This document shows positions 7,651-15,552 of a stretch of DNA of 64,000 nucleotides, piece by piece (within the stretch, counting starts at the first letter, position 1; each line of letters starts with the position of its first letter). This DNA comes from Fusicatenibacter saccharivorans. Its GTDB lineage: Bacteria > Bacillota > Clostridia > Lachnospirales > Lachnospiraceae. A program made the translations under genes and the position numbers. The notes under the pieces are model-generated. The model was not told the DNA's origin, searched no databases, and worked only from the letters and a program-made list of their open reading frames with translations. The stretch is taken from assembly GCF_027667425.1 (NCBI RefSeq), contig NZ_JAQEGR010000011.1, forward strand, positions 62,001 through 126,000, read 5' to 3'.

Positions 7651-7701
7651 TGTCTGTTTGGAACTTTTCTTACAACAAAAGTTCCAGGCAGGCATTTTTT
7701 A
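7651..7701 (+). terminator. Intrinsic terminator/attenuator before the par operon
   Basis: GGAACTTTT (7660-7668) pairs with AAAAGTTCC (7677-7685), extended by TGTCTG/GGCAGGCA, and followed by TTTTTT. It lies 30 nt upstream of the first parB start, so it either stops transcription from the tRNA side or attenuates the operon. Confidence 0.65.
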
Positions 7702-7731
7702 TTTCCTGAATCCTGGAGGAAAGGAGTCAAG

Positions 7732-8601
7732 ATGACTGATGCAAACAGACAATCAGGAGAAAAAGAAGAAAGAATCATAGAAATTGAGATTGAACGTCTC
7801 CGCCCTTTTAAGGAGCATCCGTTTCAGGTGAAAGATGATAAGGAAATGTTTCTTCTGCAGGAAAGCATTGAGAAATATGGAATCTTAAATCCGCTGATCG
7901 TCAGACCGGTACCGGATGGCTACTATGAAATCATATCCGGTCACAGAAGAAAACATGCTGCAGAGAAACTTGGATACCGTAAAGTACCGGTGATCATCCG
8001 GGTATTAAGTGAAGATGATTCCATCTTAAGCATGGTGGATTCGAATCTTCATAGAGAACGGATCAGCTACAGTGAAAAGGCTTTTGCTTACAAATTAAAG
8101 AATGACGTATTGAAAAGAAAAAGTGGTCGAAAAAAGAGCCAAGTTGACCACAAAAAAACAAGAAAACGTTCGATAGATATTATCAGTGAGGATTGTGGTG
8201 ATAGCCCAAAACAAGTGCAGCGTTATATTTCACTGACAAAGCTGATACCAGAAATGTTGCAGAAGCTGGATGATGAAATTATTTCTTTTTGCCCGGCTGT
8301 GGAAATAGCAGCACTGAAAGAAAATGAACAAAGAGAACTGCTTAAAGCAATGGATTATGCACAGGCGATTCCGTCACTCTCACAGGCTCAGCGGATAAAG
8401 CAGCTGAGTAAAGAAAAACAGTTATCGCTGGAAAAGATGGAAGAAATCATGTGTGAAGTTAAAAAGGGTGAGATCACAAGAGTGGCATTCACAAACGAGC
8501 AGTTACACAAGTATTTTCCAAATTCCTATACACCGGCAATGATGAAACGGGAAATACTGGCACTGCTGAAATTATGGAAAAAAGAATCATGGGAAAGTTA
8601 A
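7732..8601 (+). CDS. ParB/RepB-like partition protein, first copy
   Basis: 289 residues. The N-terminal ParB domain shows 'IIEIEIERLRPFKEHPF', 'GILNPLIVRPV' and the arginine box 'YYEIISGHRRKHAAEKLG' (the CTPase/GxxRxxA-type motif), then 'MVDSNLHRERISYSEKAFAYKLK' and a helix-turn-helix around 'GDSPKQVQRYISLTKLIPEM'. The C-terminal KYFPNSYTPAMM motif recurs in the second copy. First gene of an operon with parA, a second parB and rep; ribosome site GGAGGAAAGG. Functions in segregation of the excised or plasmid form of the element. Confidence 0.85.
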   Translation: MTDANRQSGEKEERIIEIEIERLRPFKEHPFQVKDDKEMFLLQESIEKYGILNPLIVRPVPDGYYEIISGHRRKHAAEKLGYRKVPVIIRVLSEDDSILSMVDSNLHRERISYSEKAFAYKLKNDVLKRKSGRKKSQVDHKKTRKRSIDIISEDCGDSPKQVQRYISLTKLIPEMLQKLDDEIISFCPAVEIAALKENEQRELLKAMDYAQAIPSLSQAQRIKQLSKEKQLSLEKMEEIMCEVKKGEITRVAFTNEQLHKYFPNSYTPAMMKREILALLKLWKKESWES

Positions 8602-8615
8602 AGGAGGAAGAAATC

Positions 8616-9401
8616 ATGTGTAAAGTTATATCCGTAGTAAACCAGAAAGGTGGAGTCGGCAAGACCACCACAACCGTAAATGTAGGTATTGGACTGGCAA
8701 GAGAAGGTAAAAAAGTACTGTTGATTGATGCAGATCCGCAGGGGAGTTTAACAGCAAGTCTTGGATATGAAGAACCGGATGATCTTCGAATTACACTGGC
8801 AACAATGATGATGGATGTTATCAATGAAGAAGATATTAATCTGGAAGATGGTATCTTACATCATCAGGAAAATGTAGATCTGCTTCCAGCAAATATTGAG
8901 CTTTCCGCACTGGAAGTAACGATGGGAAATGTTATGAGCAGAGAAATGATCATGAAAGAATATATCGATGCGATAAGATCCCGATACGATTATATCCTGA
9001 TCGACTGTATGCCAAGTCTTGGTATGATGACAATCAATGCACTGGTTTCTTCCGATTCCGTGCTGATACCTGTACAGGCCGCATATCTGCCTGTTAAAGG
9101 ACTTCAACAGCTGATTAAGACCATTCTTACAGTAAAGAAAAGATTGAATCGGAAACTGGCGATTGAGGGCATTCTCCTGACTATGGTAGATTTCAGAACC
9201 AATTACGCAAGGGACATTGCATCAAGAGTACATACAACCTACGGAAGTCAGATTGAGGTATTTGAAAATGTGATCCCGATGTCTGTAAAAGCTGCTGAGA
9301 CCAGTGCGGAAGGAAAAAGTATCTACATGCACTGCCCGAAGGGAAAAGTTGCTGAGGCATATATGAATTTAACACAGGAGGTTTTGAAGAATGAAAAATA
9401 G
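8616..9401 (+). CDS. ParA-family partition ATPase (element-borne)
   Basis: 261 residues from MCKVISVVNQ, chosen because AAAGGAGGAAG precedes it. Deviant Walker A KGGVGKTTTTVNVG, Walker A' in 'VLLIDADPQGSLT' and Walker B in 'DYILIDCMPSLG' identify a ParA/MinD-type ATPase. It would bind nucleoid DNA and move ParB-bound DNA. It lies between two parB genes, overlapping the second by 11 nt. It is distinct from the chromosomal ParA at 61798-62568. Confidence 0.9.
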   Translation: MCKVISVVNQKGGVGKTTTTVNVGIGLAREGKKVLLIDADPQGSLTASLGYEEPDDLRITLATMMMDVINEEDINLEDGILHHQENVDLLPANIELSALEVTMGNVMSREMIMKEYIDAIRSRYDYILIDCMPSLGMMTINALVSSDSVLIPVQAAYLPVKGLQQLIKTILTVKKRLNRKLAIEGILLTMVDFRTNYARDIASRVHTTYGSQIEVFENVIPMSVKAAETSAEGKSIYMHCPKGKVAEAYMNLTQEVLKNEK

Positions 9402-10299
9402 AAGTGGTGAAAAGATTAAGCTGGCAAGTATTGATGAACTGCTCGGTGTGGTAAATGAAGAATCTGCAATGGAGATAGAGATCAGTAAGATCCATCCGTT
9501 TAAGAATCATCCATTCAAGGTGTTGGATGATGAAAAGATGCAGGATCTGGTAGAGAGCGTAAAGATCAATGGAGTGTTGACACCGGTACTTCTCCGTATG
9601 GATGAAAACGAAGATTACGAAATGGTATCCGGTCACAGAAGAATGCATGCAGCACAGCTTGCAGGACTCACAACTATTCCGGCAATCGTAAGAGAATTAT
9701 CAGATGATGATGCCATTGTGACGATGGTGGACGCTAACATTCAGCGAGAGGAACTGTTACCGAGTGAGAAAGCCTTTGCCTACAAGATGAAACTTGATGC
9801 AATGAAAAGACAGGGAATCAGAACAGATTTAACTTGTGTACAAAATGAACACAAGTCAGGTAAAAAGTCACGAGAATTATTGGGTGAGCAAGTTGGAATA
9901 AGCAGTGTGCAGGTGACTCGTTATATCCGACTGACAGAGCTTATTCCGGAACTTCTTGATCTGGTAGATAACAAAAAGCTTCAGTTCACGGTTGCTGTAG
10001 ATATCTCTTACATCGATAAGGAAGTACAGGGATGGATTTACGAATATATCTGCGACACAGGATTTATCAAACCAAAACAGATTGCAGCACTTAGAAATCA
10101 GCTGAATGATGGACCAATCAATCAGATCCAGATGTTATCGATTTTCAATAATTGTGTAATGGCAAAGAAAGTATCCCGGTCTCTTACTTTCTCAGAAAAG
10201 AAACTGACAAAGTATTTTCCGGATGATTATACAGCCAAAGATATGGAACAGATAATTGAATCATTATTAGAAAAATGGATGCAGGAACAGTCCTGTTAA
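9391..10299 (+). CDS. ParB/RepB-like partition protein, second copy
   Basis: 302 residues. Same architecture as the first copy: 'EIEISKIHPFKNHPF', box 'YEMVSGHRRMHAAQLAG', 'MVDANIQREELLPSEKAFAYKMK', helix-turn-helix 'ISSVQVTRYIRLTELIPELLD', and a shared C-terminal motif 'LTKYFPDDYTAKDME'. The two ParBs are clearly paralogous but diverged over most of their length. The start overlaps the end of parA by 11 nt, implying coupled translation. Confidence 0.85.
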   Translation: MKNRSGEKIKLASIDELLGVVNEESAMEIEISKIHPFKNHPFKVLDDEKMQDLVESVKINGVLTPVLLRMDENEDYEMVSGHRRMHAAQLAGLTTIPAIVRELSDDDAIVTMVDANIQREELLPSEKAFAYKMKLDAMKRQGIRTDLTCVQNEHKSGKKSRELLGEQVGISSVQVTRYIRLTELIPELLDLVDNKKLQFTVAVDISYIDKEVQGWIYEYICDTGFIKPKQIAALRNQLNDGPINQIQMLSIFNNCVMAKKVSRSLTFSEKKLTKYFPDDYTAKDMEQIIESLLEKWMQEQSC

Positions 10300-10377
10300 G
10301 GATAGAAAAAGCTAAGAAAACAAAGTCAAAGAAGTTTAAAAAGAGGACTTCTTAGCAGAAAACGAAAGGAGGAAATT

Positions 10378-11376
10378 ATGGAGAAAAAAATGACATTTAA
10401 TTATTTTTACGGTACCGAAGCTGATCAGTTCAGCTTCTACCGCATACCAAAAGCATTATTTACAGACAGCTACTTTAAAGATTTATCAAGCGATGCCAAA
10501 ATTTTATATGGACTGATGTTGGATCGAATGTCTCTTTCCATCAAGAATCAGTGGTTTGACGACAAAAACAGAGCATATATCTACTTTTCCATCGAAGATA
10601 TCATGGAATTACTGAACTGTGGCAGAAATAAAGCCATCAAATCCATGAGAGAACTGGATGACGAAACAGGAATTGGTCTGATTGAGAAACGTAGACAGGG
10701 ATTTGGAAAGGTGAATGTTATCTACGTAAAAACCTTTATGCCTGAGAAAACAGATGAGAAAAAATTTGGAGAGGAATTAGAGAAGTTTAAAAAACAAACT
10801 TCTGTGGAAAATGAAGAGACTGCAGAAGTTTACAATTTAAACTTCATGAAGTCCCAAAATCAAACTTCTAGAAGTCCCGAAAACAAACTTCAAGAAGTTT
10901 ACATTTCAAACCCTAATAATACTAATCTTAGTGATACTGAAATGAATGATAATAAATCTAATCATATCATATCTGTGGATGAGAAAAGATGTGATAGCGA
11001 TAATCGCTCTGAGGATTATCAGGCTTATGAAAACCTTGTCAAGGAGACCATTGATTATGAATCACTGGAAATAACCCATCATGACGATATGCGACAGGTA
11101 GATGAAGTCGTGAACCTGATCGTAGAAACTGTGATGTGTAAAAATGACAAGATCTTGATTGCCAGCAACTGGTATCCGGCATCTCTGGTGAAGAAAAAAT
11201 TTCTGATGCTGACCTATTCACATATCGAGTATGTCTTACACTGTATGCGTGGTAACACCACAAAGGTGAAGAACATCAAGAAATATTTATTAGCAGCCCT
11301 GTTTAATGCACCGTCTACGATGAATGGGTATTATCAGGCAGAAGTGAACCATGATATGCCAGGACTGGTAAGATAG
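10378..11376 (+). CDS. Replication initiator (RepA_N type)
   Basis: 332 residues. The N-terminal 110 residues ('FSFYRIPKALFTD', 'LSSDAKILYGLMLDRMSLS', 'AYIYFSIEDIMELLNCG', 'KAIKSMRELD', 'GIGLIEKRRQGFGKVN') match the RepA_N winged-helix domain of Firmicute plasmids and integrative elements. The middle is charged and variable, and the C-terminal domain ends 'IKKYLLAALFNAPSTMNGYYQAEVNHD', typical of the DnaD-like tail seen in this family. It follows the par genes with AAAGGAGG before the ATG, so element A can probably replicate when excised. Confidence 0.85.
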   Translation: MEKKMTFNYFYGTEADQFSFYRIPKALFTDSYFKDLSSDAKILYGLMLDRMSLSIKNQWFDDKNRAYIYFSIEDIMELLNCGRNKAIKSMRELDDETGIGLIEKRRQGFGKVNVIYVKTFMPEKTDEKKFGEELEKFKKQTSVENEETAEVYNLNFMKSQNQTSRSPENKLQEVYISNPNNTNLSDTEMNDNKSNHIISVDEKRCDSDNRSEDYQAYENLVKETIDYESLEITHHDDMRQVDEVVNLIVETVMCKNDKILIASNWYPASLVKKKFLMLTYSHIEYVLHCMRGNTTKVKNIKKYLLAALFNAPSTMNGYYQAEVNHDMPGLVR

Positions 11377-11385
11377 GAGGTGCAC

Positions 11386-11682
11386 ATGTTTATTTTAAAA
11401 CTTGCTGGGAAGATATTATTACTGCCGGTATGGCTGATACTTTTTGTGATCGGCCTGGCAGTGAAGATGACAGTACAGACTTATGCGGTTGTCAGAGGAA
11501 TCCTTGGATTTATATTCACTTTGTTGATTATAGCGACTGCATACTGTTACCATGATTGGGTACAGGTTGCATTCCTGTTTTCGCTGAGTGTAATTCTGTA
11601 TCTGATCCTGTTTGCAGGAGTGTTTGTAGACACTGTACTGGATATGACAAGAGAAAGTATTATTGATTTTATTTTATCGTGA
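11386..11682 (+). CDS. Small membrane protein
   Basis: 98 residues from MFILKLAGKILLL, start chosen for TAGGAGG 8 nt upstream (an upstream GTG is less likely). Three hydrophobic segments (about 3-25, 38-58, 60-80) suggest an integral membrane protein. It follows rep by 9 nt and its end runs into the next gene's ribosome site. Small membrane proteins of this size are common in the rep regions of clostridial integrative elements; function unknown. Confidence 0.65.
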   Translation: MFILKLAGKILLLPVWLILFVIGLAVKMTVQTYAVVRGILGFIFTLLIIATAYCYHDWVQVAFLFSLSVILYLILFAGVFVDTVLDMTRESIIDFILS

Positions 11683-11695
11683 GGAGGATATGAAA

Positions 11696-12094
11696 ATGAG
11701 CGAAAACAATGATTTTATTCAGTTACCACCGATCAAAAAAGACACACCTTCCGAAGTGGTCTCAATGATTTGGCAATATTTGAAATTACCCGAGGAATCC
11801 AGAAAAAGGGTGAAAGCAGAGTTGATTAATGTACATGAGAACTGTGGGAAAGAAGATTTTCAGATTCCTAATCTCTATGACATCGTTTCAAAAGAGGAAA
11901 TCGCAGAATTTGAGGGCATCATGCGTAAGATCATAACAGGAATTATTTCTGAGGCCAGTGGTATAGCCACCTGGGTGTATGTGCAGAAATATGAGAAACA
12001 CAAAACTCTGGATGAAATGCTGCAAGAATGGCAAGGCGCAGGCCAGTTTATTATTGTCATGGATACCTGGTTCGAAAAATTGATGGCGGAATAA
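11696..12094 (+). CDS. Element-borne hypothetical protein
   Basis: 132 residues from MSENNDFIQLPPIKKD, with GAGGAGG 7 nt before the ATG at 11696 (another ATG at 11690 is too close). Acidic and helical, no motif recognised. Its last residues (MDTWFEKLMAE) are repeated almost exactly at 36874-36909 as the first coding trace in the second element, so the gene belongs to the core of this element family. Last gene of the par-rep transcription unit. Confidence 0.6.
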   Translation: MSENNDFIQLPPIKKDTPSEVVSMIWQYLKLPEESRKRVKAELINVHENCGKEDFQIPNLYDIVSKEEIAEFEGIMRKIITGIISEASGIATWVYVQKYEKHKTLDEMLQEWQGAGQFIIVMDTWFEKLMAE

Positions 12095-12160
12095 TATGAT
12101 ACTGTGATAGAATGAAGAAAACGATTTGATGTGCAAATCGGTAGTTGAGGAAAAGAAAGA

Positions 12161-12409
12161 ATGGAAGATAAAAAGATATTGCTTGATAATATTGATAAAA
12201 TTCATACAACCGAAATGGGAATTGATAGAATTAAAAGAAACCTAAAAATAGATACAGCAGATGTTGTTGAGTATTGCAAAAATAAGGTATTAGATAAAAA
12301 TTGCAATATATACAAACAGGGTAAAAATTGGTATTGCGAGGTTGAAAATATCAAAATTACTATCAATTCATATAGCTATACAATCATTACAGCACATATT
12401 GTTAAGTAA
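12161..12409 (+). CDS. DUF3781-type small protein (cassette gene 1)
   Basis: 82 residues. 'HTTEMGIDRIKRNLKID', 'DVVEYCKNKVLDK', 'GKNWYCEVENIKITINSYSYTIITAHIVK' matches the DUF3781 pattern found in clostridial accessory DNA. Function unknown. The leader GCAAATCGGTAGTTGAGG resembles the leaders of the following genes, and its stop is followed by the CAAGTTTTTGAAACTG junction. First gene of the cassette-like run. Confidence 0.7.
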   Translation: MEDKKILLDNIDKIHTTEMGIDRIKRNLKIDTADVVEYCKNKVLDKNCNIYKQGKNWYCEVENIKITINSYSYTIITAHIVK

Positions 12410-12453
12410 TTTCAAGTTTTTGAAACTGAGAAATATGAATTTGAGGTGGAAAT
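12410..12453 (+). repeat. Cassette junction 1
   Basis: Between DUF3781 and TfoX: CAAGTTTTTGAAACTG (palindromic AGTTT-TTG-AAACT) then a GAATTTGAGGTGG leader directly before the next ATG. Confidence 0.6.
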
Positions 12454-12774
12454 ATGGCATCAAGCAAGGAATACTTAGAGTTTATTTTAGGGCAGCTATC
12501 TGAGTTAGAAGAAATTACTTATCGAGCTATGATGGGAGAATTTATTATTTATTATCGTGGCAAGATTGTAGGCGGTATCTATGATGATAGATTACTTGTT
12601 AAACCAGTAAAATCAGCAATTAGTTATATGCCGACAGCTCCGTATGAATTACCCTATGAGGGAGCAAAAGAGATGTTGTTGGTAGATGAAGTTGATAATA
12701 GGGAATTTTTGACAGGCTTGTTTCATGCAATGTATGATGAACTGCCAGCCCCAAAACCGAAAAAGAAGAAATAA
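12454..12774 (+). CDS. TfoX/Sxy N-terminal domain protein (cassette gene 2)
   Basis: 106 residues. 'YLEFILGQLSELEEITYRAMMGEFIIYYRGKIVGGIYDDRLLVKP' is the TfoX N-terminal fold with the conserved GEFIIYYRGKI strand and 'DDRLLVK'. Only the N-terminal domain is present; there is no C-terminal HhH part. In clostridia such stand-alone proteins have no known link to competence. A lysine-rich tail ends the protein. Flanked on both sides by junction repeats. Confidence 0.8.
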   Translation: MASSKEYLEFILGQLSELEEITYRAMMGEFIIYYRGKIVGGIYDDRLLVKPVKSAISYMPTAPYELPYEGAKEMLLVDEVDNREFLTGLFHAMYDELPAPKPKKKK

Positions 12775-12827
12775 ACAACTCCCAGTTTGTATAACAGGAA
12801 AATTTGAATTTGTGGAGGATAACTATT
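12775..12827 (+). repeat. Cassette junction 2
   Basis: CCCAGTTTGTATAACAGG followed by AAAATTTGAATTTGTGGAGG, immediately before the next start. The palindrome is degenerate compared with junctions 1 and 5. Confidence 0.55.
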
Positions 12828-13430
12828 GTGGATAAAGCAGTTATTTATATACATGGAAAAGGTGGTAATGCTGAAGAAGCTATTCATTACAAACCGCTCT
12901 TTAGTAATTGTGATGTGATTGGTCTCGACTATACTGCACAGTTTCCATGGGAAGCAAAAGAAGAATTTCCATTACTTTTTAATTCAATTTATAGAAACTA
13001 CAAGACGGTTGAAGTAATTGCCAATAGCATTGGAGCGTATTTTGCTATCAATGCCTTATCAAATCAGCAAATAGAGAAAGCATATTTTATTTCGCCCGTT
13101 GTAGATATGGAAAGGCTTATTGCTGATATGATGATTTGGGCAAATGTTACAGAGGATGAACTCAAAGAGAAAAAAGAAATTCAGACAACCTTTGGAGAGA
13201 CTCTTTCATGGGATTATCTTTGCTATGCAAGAGAAAATCCTATTATATGGGAAATCCCAACGCACATTTTGTATGGTGAAAAAGATAATCTTACCGCTTA
13301 TGGAACGATATTTGAATTTGTACAGAGGACTAATTCAACACTTTCTATTATGAAAAATGGAGAGCATTGGTTTCATACGGATGAACAAATGAAATTTCTT
13401 GATGAATGGATAATAAAATCTTCCAAATAA
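12828..13430 (+). CDS. Alpha/beta hydrolase (cassette gene 3)
   Basis: 200 residues from a GTG at 12828, chosen because GGAGG lies 11 nt upstream. The N-terminus 'VIYIHGKGGNAEEA' is the oxyanion-loop HGKGG; 'VEVIANSIGAYFA' supplies a nucleophile Ser in an N-S-I-G elbow, 'ILYGEKDNLT' the acidic residue and 'GEHWFHTDEQ' the His. Small serine hydrolase, substrate unknown. Promoterless-looking and preceded by a junction repeat. Confidence 0.8.
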   Translation: MDKAVIYIHGKGGNAEEAIHYKPLFSNCDVIGLDYTAQFPWEAKEEFPLLFNSIYRNYKTVEVIANSIGAYFAINALSNQQIEKAYFISPVVDMERLIADMMIWANVTEDELKEKKEIQTTFGETLSWDYLCYARENPIIWEIPTHILYGEKDNLTAYGTIFEFVQRTNSTLSIMKNGEHWFHTDEQMKFLDEWIIKSSK

Positions 13431-13477
13431 ATTCCTGTTTTTGAAACTGGAAAATCGGAAGCTGAGGAGATAGACTA
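13431..13477 (+). repeat. Cassette junction 3
   Basis: CCTGTTTTTGAAACTGG then AAAATCGGAAGCTGAGGAG, ending at the TTG start of the next gene. Confidence 0.6.
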
Positions 13478-13996
13478 TTGAGAACATATGAGAATAAAGA
13501 CGAGCTTAAAAACGAGATAAATAAAAGCTTTGCAAAATATATTTCAGAATTTAATGATATTCCGGAGCATTTAAAAGATAAGAGAATTGATGAGATCGAT
13601 CGAACTCCGGCAGAAAATCTTGCTTATCAGGTTGGCTGGACAACTCTTGTTATTAAATGGGAATCAGACGAAAGAACGGGTATTCCTGTTAAAACTCCTT
13701 CGGATAATTTTAAGTGGAATCAGCTTGGCGAATTATATCAATGGTTCACAGATACATATGCTCAGCTGTCACTGCAAGAATTGAAAGACAGATTGAATGA
13801 GAATATCAACTCTATTTATGCAATGATTGATTCTCTGAGTGAGGAAGAATTATTTAAACCACATATGAGAAAATGGGCTGACGAAGCAACTAAAACAGCT
13901 GTCTGGGAAGTATACAAATTCATACATGTTAATACAGTTGCTCCGTTCGGAACCTTTAGAACCAAGATTAGAAAATGGAAAAAGATTGCACTATAA
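13478..13996 (+). CDS. ClbS/DfsB family four-helix protein (cassette gene 4)
   Basis: 172 residues from a TTG start 11 nt after GAGGAG. 'ELKNEINKSFAKYISEFNDIPEH', 'TPAENLAYQVGWTTLVIKWE', 'KWNQLGELYQWFTDTY' and 'FKPHMRKWADEATKTAVWEVYKFIHVNTVAPFGTFRTKIRKWKK' are the ClbS/DfsB (DUF1706) signatures. ClbS itself protects against colibactin; relatives in Firmicutes are of unknown role and often occur in accessory DNA. Confidence 0.85.
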   Translation: MRTYENKDELKNEINKSFAKYISEFNDIPEHLKDKRIDEIDRTPAENLAYQVGWTTLVIKWESDERTGIPVKTPSDNFKWNQLGELYQWFTDTYAQLSLQELKDRLNENINSIYAMIDSLSEEELFKPHMRKWADEATKTAVWEVYKFIHVNTVAPFGTFRTKIRKWKKIAL

Positions 13997-14019
13997 CTTC
14001 AAGTTTACAGAACTGAATC
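13997..14019 (+). repeat. Cassette junction 4
   Basis: CTTCAAGTTTACAGAACTGA follows the ClbS stop. A terminator and a promoter for the next gene are inserted before the usual AAAATCGGAATTTGAAG leader at about 14089. Confidence 0.55.
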
Positions 14020-14050
14020 AAAAGAGCTCGAAGGAGCTCTTTTTCCTTTT
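14020..14050 (+). terminator. Terminator after the ClbS-family gene
   Basis: AAAGAGCTC (14021-14029) and GAGCTCTTT (14035-14043) followed by TTCCTTTTTT. Confidence 0.75.
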
Positions 14051-14116
14051 TTATAATAGTATCATTATGGTATAATAGAGACATTAAAATCGGAATTTGA
14101 AGCGGAGGTATGTATT

Positions 14117-14452
14117 ATGAATATAGGATTTTGGTCGTGTATAATTTTGGTAATACCATTTCTGATTATAGGTGTGTTATTTGCGATTTTTAAGGAAAAA
14201 GCAACAAAATTTGTTTCGGGATTTAATTCATTTTCTAAAGAAGAACAGGCATTGTATGATAAAGCTTATATCTCTCGTGATATAAGAAATCAGTGCTTTA
14301 TGTGGGCTATTATAATGTTGGCAGGAGCATTATTATCCTGCTTTTTAACCCCATATATAGCTATACCAACCTATATTATTTGGTTAGTTCTGTTTTTTAG
14401 AGAAGTCCACTTTGATAATCATAAAGCGTTTGAAAAATATTTATTAAAGTAA
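14117..14452 (+). CDS. DUF3784 membrane protein (cassette gene 5)
   Basis: 111 residues. One N-terminal hydrophobic segment with a GxLFAIFKEKATKFVSGFNSFSKEE stretch, then two more membrane segments near residues 65-100, as in DUF3784 proteins. Unlike the earlier cassette genes it has its own likely promoter (GGTATAATAG at about 14075) and a GCGGAGG ribosome site after the AAAATCGGAATTTGAAG leader. Role unknown. Confidence 0.75.
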   Translation: MNIGFWSCIILVIPFLIIGVLFAIFKEKATKFVSGFNSFSKEEQALYDKAYISRDIRNQCFMWAIIMLAGALLSCFLTPYIAIPTYIIWLVLFFREVHFDNHKAFEKYLLK

Positions 14453-14500
14453 ATTCTAGTTTGTTGAACTGAATCCGAAAAGCATTAGGGCGCAGAGGAG
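14453..14500 (+). repeat. Cassette junction 5
   Basis: CTAGTTTGTTGAACTGAATC after the DUF3784 stop; the AGTT-TGTTG-AACT palindrome is exact. It is followed by a GAGGAGATAG remnant but no gene, so the next cassette has been lost. Confidence 0.55.
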
Positions 14501-14650
14501 ATAGAATCCTTTGCGTAAAAGACTAACGAACATATTTAATGAAACATCGGAACCATCTTCTTTTTGTTGTTTACCTATAATAACGATTGGAGTAGTCGAT
14601 TATAAACACTGCAATAAAAAAATCTGAAAATATATTTATCAACATTACAT

Positions 14651-14757
14651 AAAAGTGTGTAGATGCACATAAAATGGGAATACATATTGAAATTCAGGTC
14701 GTTCTGTGATGGAATCTCATTACTAAAAAGTGTGCAGATGCACGGAAATGGGGAGTA
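14651..14757 (+). repeat. Two-copy imperfect direct repeat
   Basis: AAAAGTGTGTAGATGCACAT... at 14651 and AAAAGTGTGCAGATGCACGG... at 14726 match over about 32 bp at a 75-bp spacing. Each contains a small GTG...CAC palindrome. The surrounding 14500-14786 stretch holds no gene that I can support. Confidence 0.5.
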
Positions 14758-14786
14758 TAACAATGGAGATTAAAAGAGACGTTTAC

Positions 14787-14918
14787 CTACTCTGCATTTA
14801 AGCCGATATGTTCTGCAATTACTTCTTCGTCCAATGGAAAAGAGAACCAGTCCCCGACCAGTTCTTCCTCATTGTACTTGCCAAGATTGGCTATATAGAC
14901 TTGCATATCATCAATCAT
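14787..14918 (-). pseudogene. ArdA antirestriction gene, N-terminal fragment
   Basis: ATG at 14918 after AAAGGAAG. 43 residues: MIDDMQVYIANLGKYNEEE and 'LVGDWFSFPLDEE' are the diagnostic ArdA start ('YIANLGKYNEGxLVGxW'). The rest of the protein (normally about 165 residues) is missing. It lies directly downstream of a second ArdA-like gene on the same strand, so these are remains of an ardA region of a Tn916/Tn1549-type element. Confidence 0.75.
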
Positions 14919-14978
14919 AAGCGGTCACTTCCTTTCACTCATCGTATTCATAAAATCTGCCATAAGCAATACCCACCA

Positions 14979-15470
14979 TCAGAGCTTGAACATACCATTG
15001 TTGCAGACCGCATAACGTCCTTTTTCTTCCGGTTCATGGACGTAGGCTTCCAGATTAAAATATTTCTTTCCCTTTTCGGAGAGAGCAAAAAAATCAATGT
15101 TATGTTCCAAGCGGTAACGGGCAACGTCCATGATGTTGTGGCACTCTGGATAAAACAGAAATTCTTCTGATTTCTGCAATAAATCCTCTACACCGCCACA
15201 ATAGGAAATCAACTCTTTATAAGCCAGCTGAACTTCTGGCGATAAATCCGTGTAAGCAAAGTACAGCTTGTTTAACCGTCTGACAGATGTTGTCCTTACA
15301 ATGTCGCCAGCAAAGGGGAGCTTCATATCAATGATTTGATAATCGCCACTGTCAGCTTCCACGCCGAGCAGGTCACGGAACAGCTCATAATCAATGGGTA
15401 AATCGAACCAGCGAGAGGTTTTATCCTCTGCTGATTTGGTCGTTTCAATCAATACGCTACATTCTTCCAT
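14979..15470 (-). CDS. ArdA-like antirestriction protein
   Basis: 163 residues. The middle and C-terminal parts follow ArdA order: 'FDLPIDYELFRDLLGV', 'DYQIIDMKLPF', 'LNKLYFAYTDLSPEVQLAYKELISYCGGVEDLL', 'YPECHNIMDVARYRLEH', and the 'YFNLEAYVHEPEEKGRYAVCNNGMFKL' ending. ArdA proteins mimic DNA to block type I restriction enzymes during transfer. The N-terminus diverges from classical ArdA. Moderately confident. Confidence 0.6.
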   Translation of the reverse strand: MEECSVLIETTKSAEDKTSRWFDLPIDYELFRDLLGVEADSGDYQIIDMKLPFAGDIVRTTSVRRLNKLYFAYTDLSPEVQLAYKELISYCGGVEDLLQKSEEFLFYPECHNIMDVARYRLEHNIDFFALSEKGKKYFNLEAYVHEPEEKGRYAVCNNGMFKL

Positions 15471-15552
15471 CGTAATTCAGCCCTTTCTTTTTAATTTTGA
15501 ATATGAAAAAAGCAGTCGATCATAAATGAAAGGCTGCTTTAAATCATATCCT

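Noticed and set aside
12410..14500. Classical integron with attC sites
   Set aside because: Only some junctions contain a GTTRRRY-like core, no IntI-type integrase was recognised, and the paired RYYYAAC/GTTRRRY layout is not consistent; kept as 'integron-like' only.
14651..14757. Short CRISPR array
   Set aside because: Only two imperfect copies, no further repeat, no cas genes nearby.
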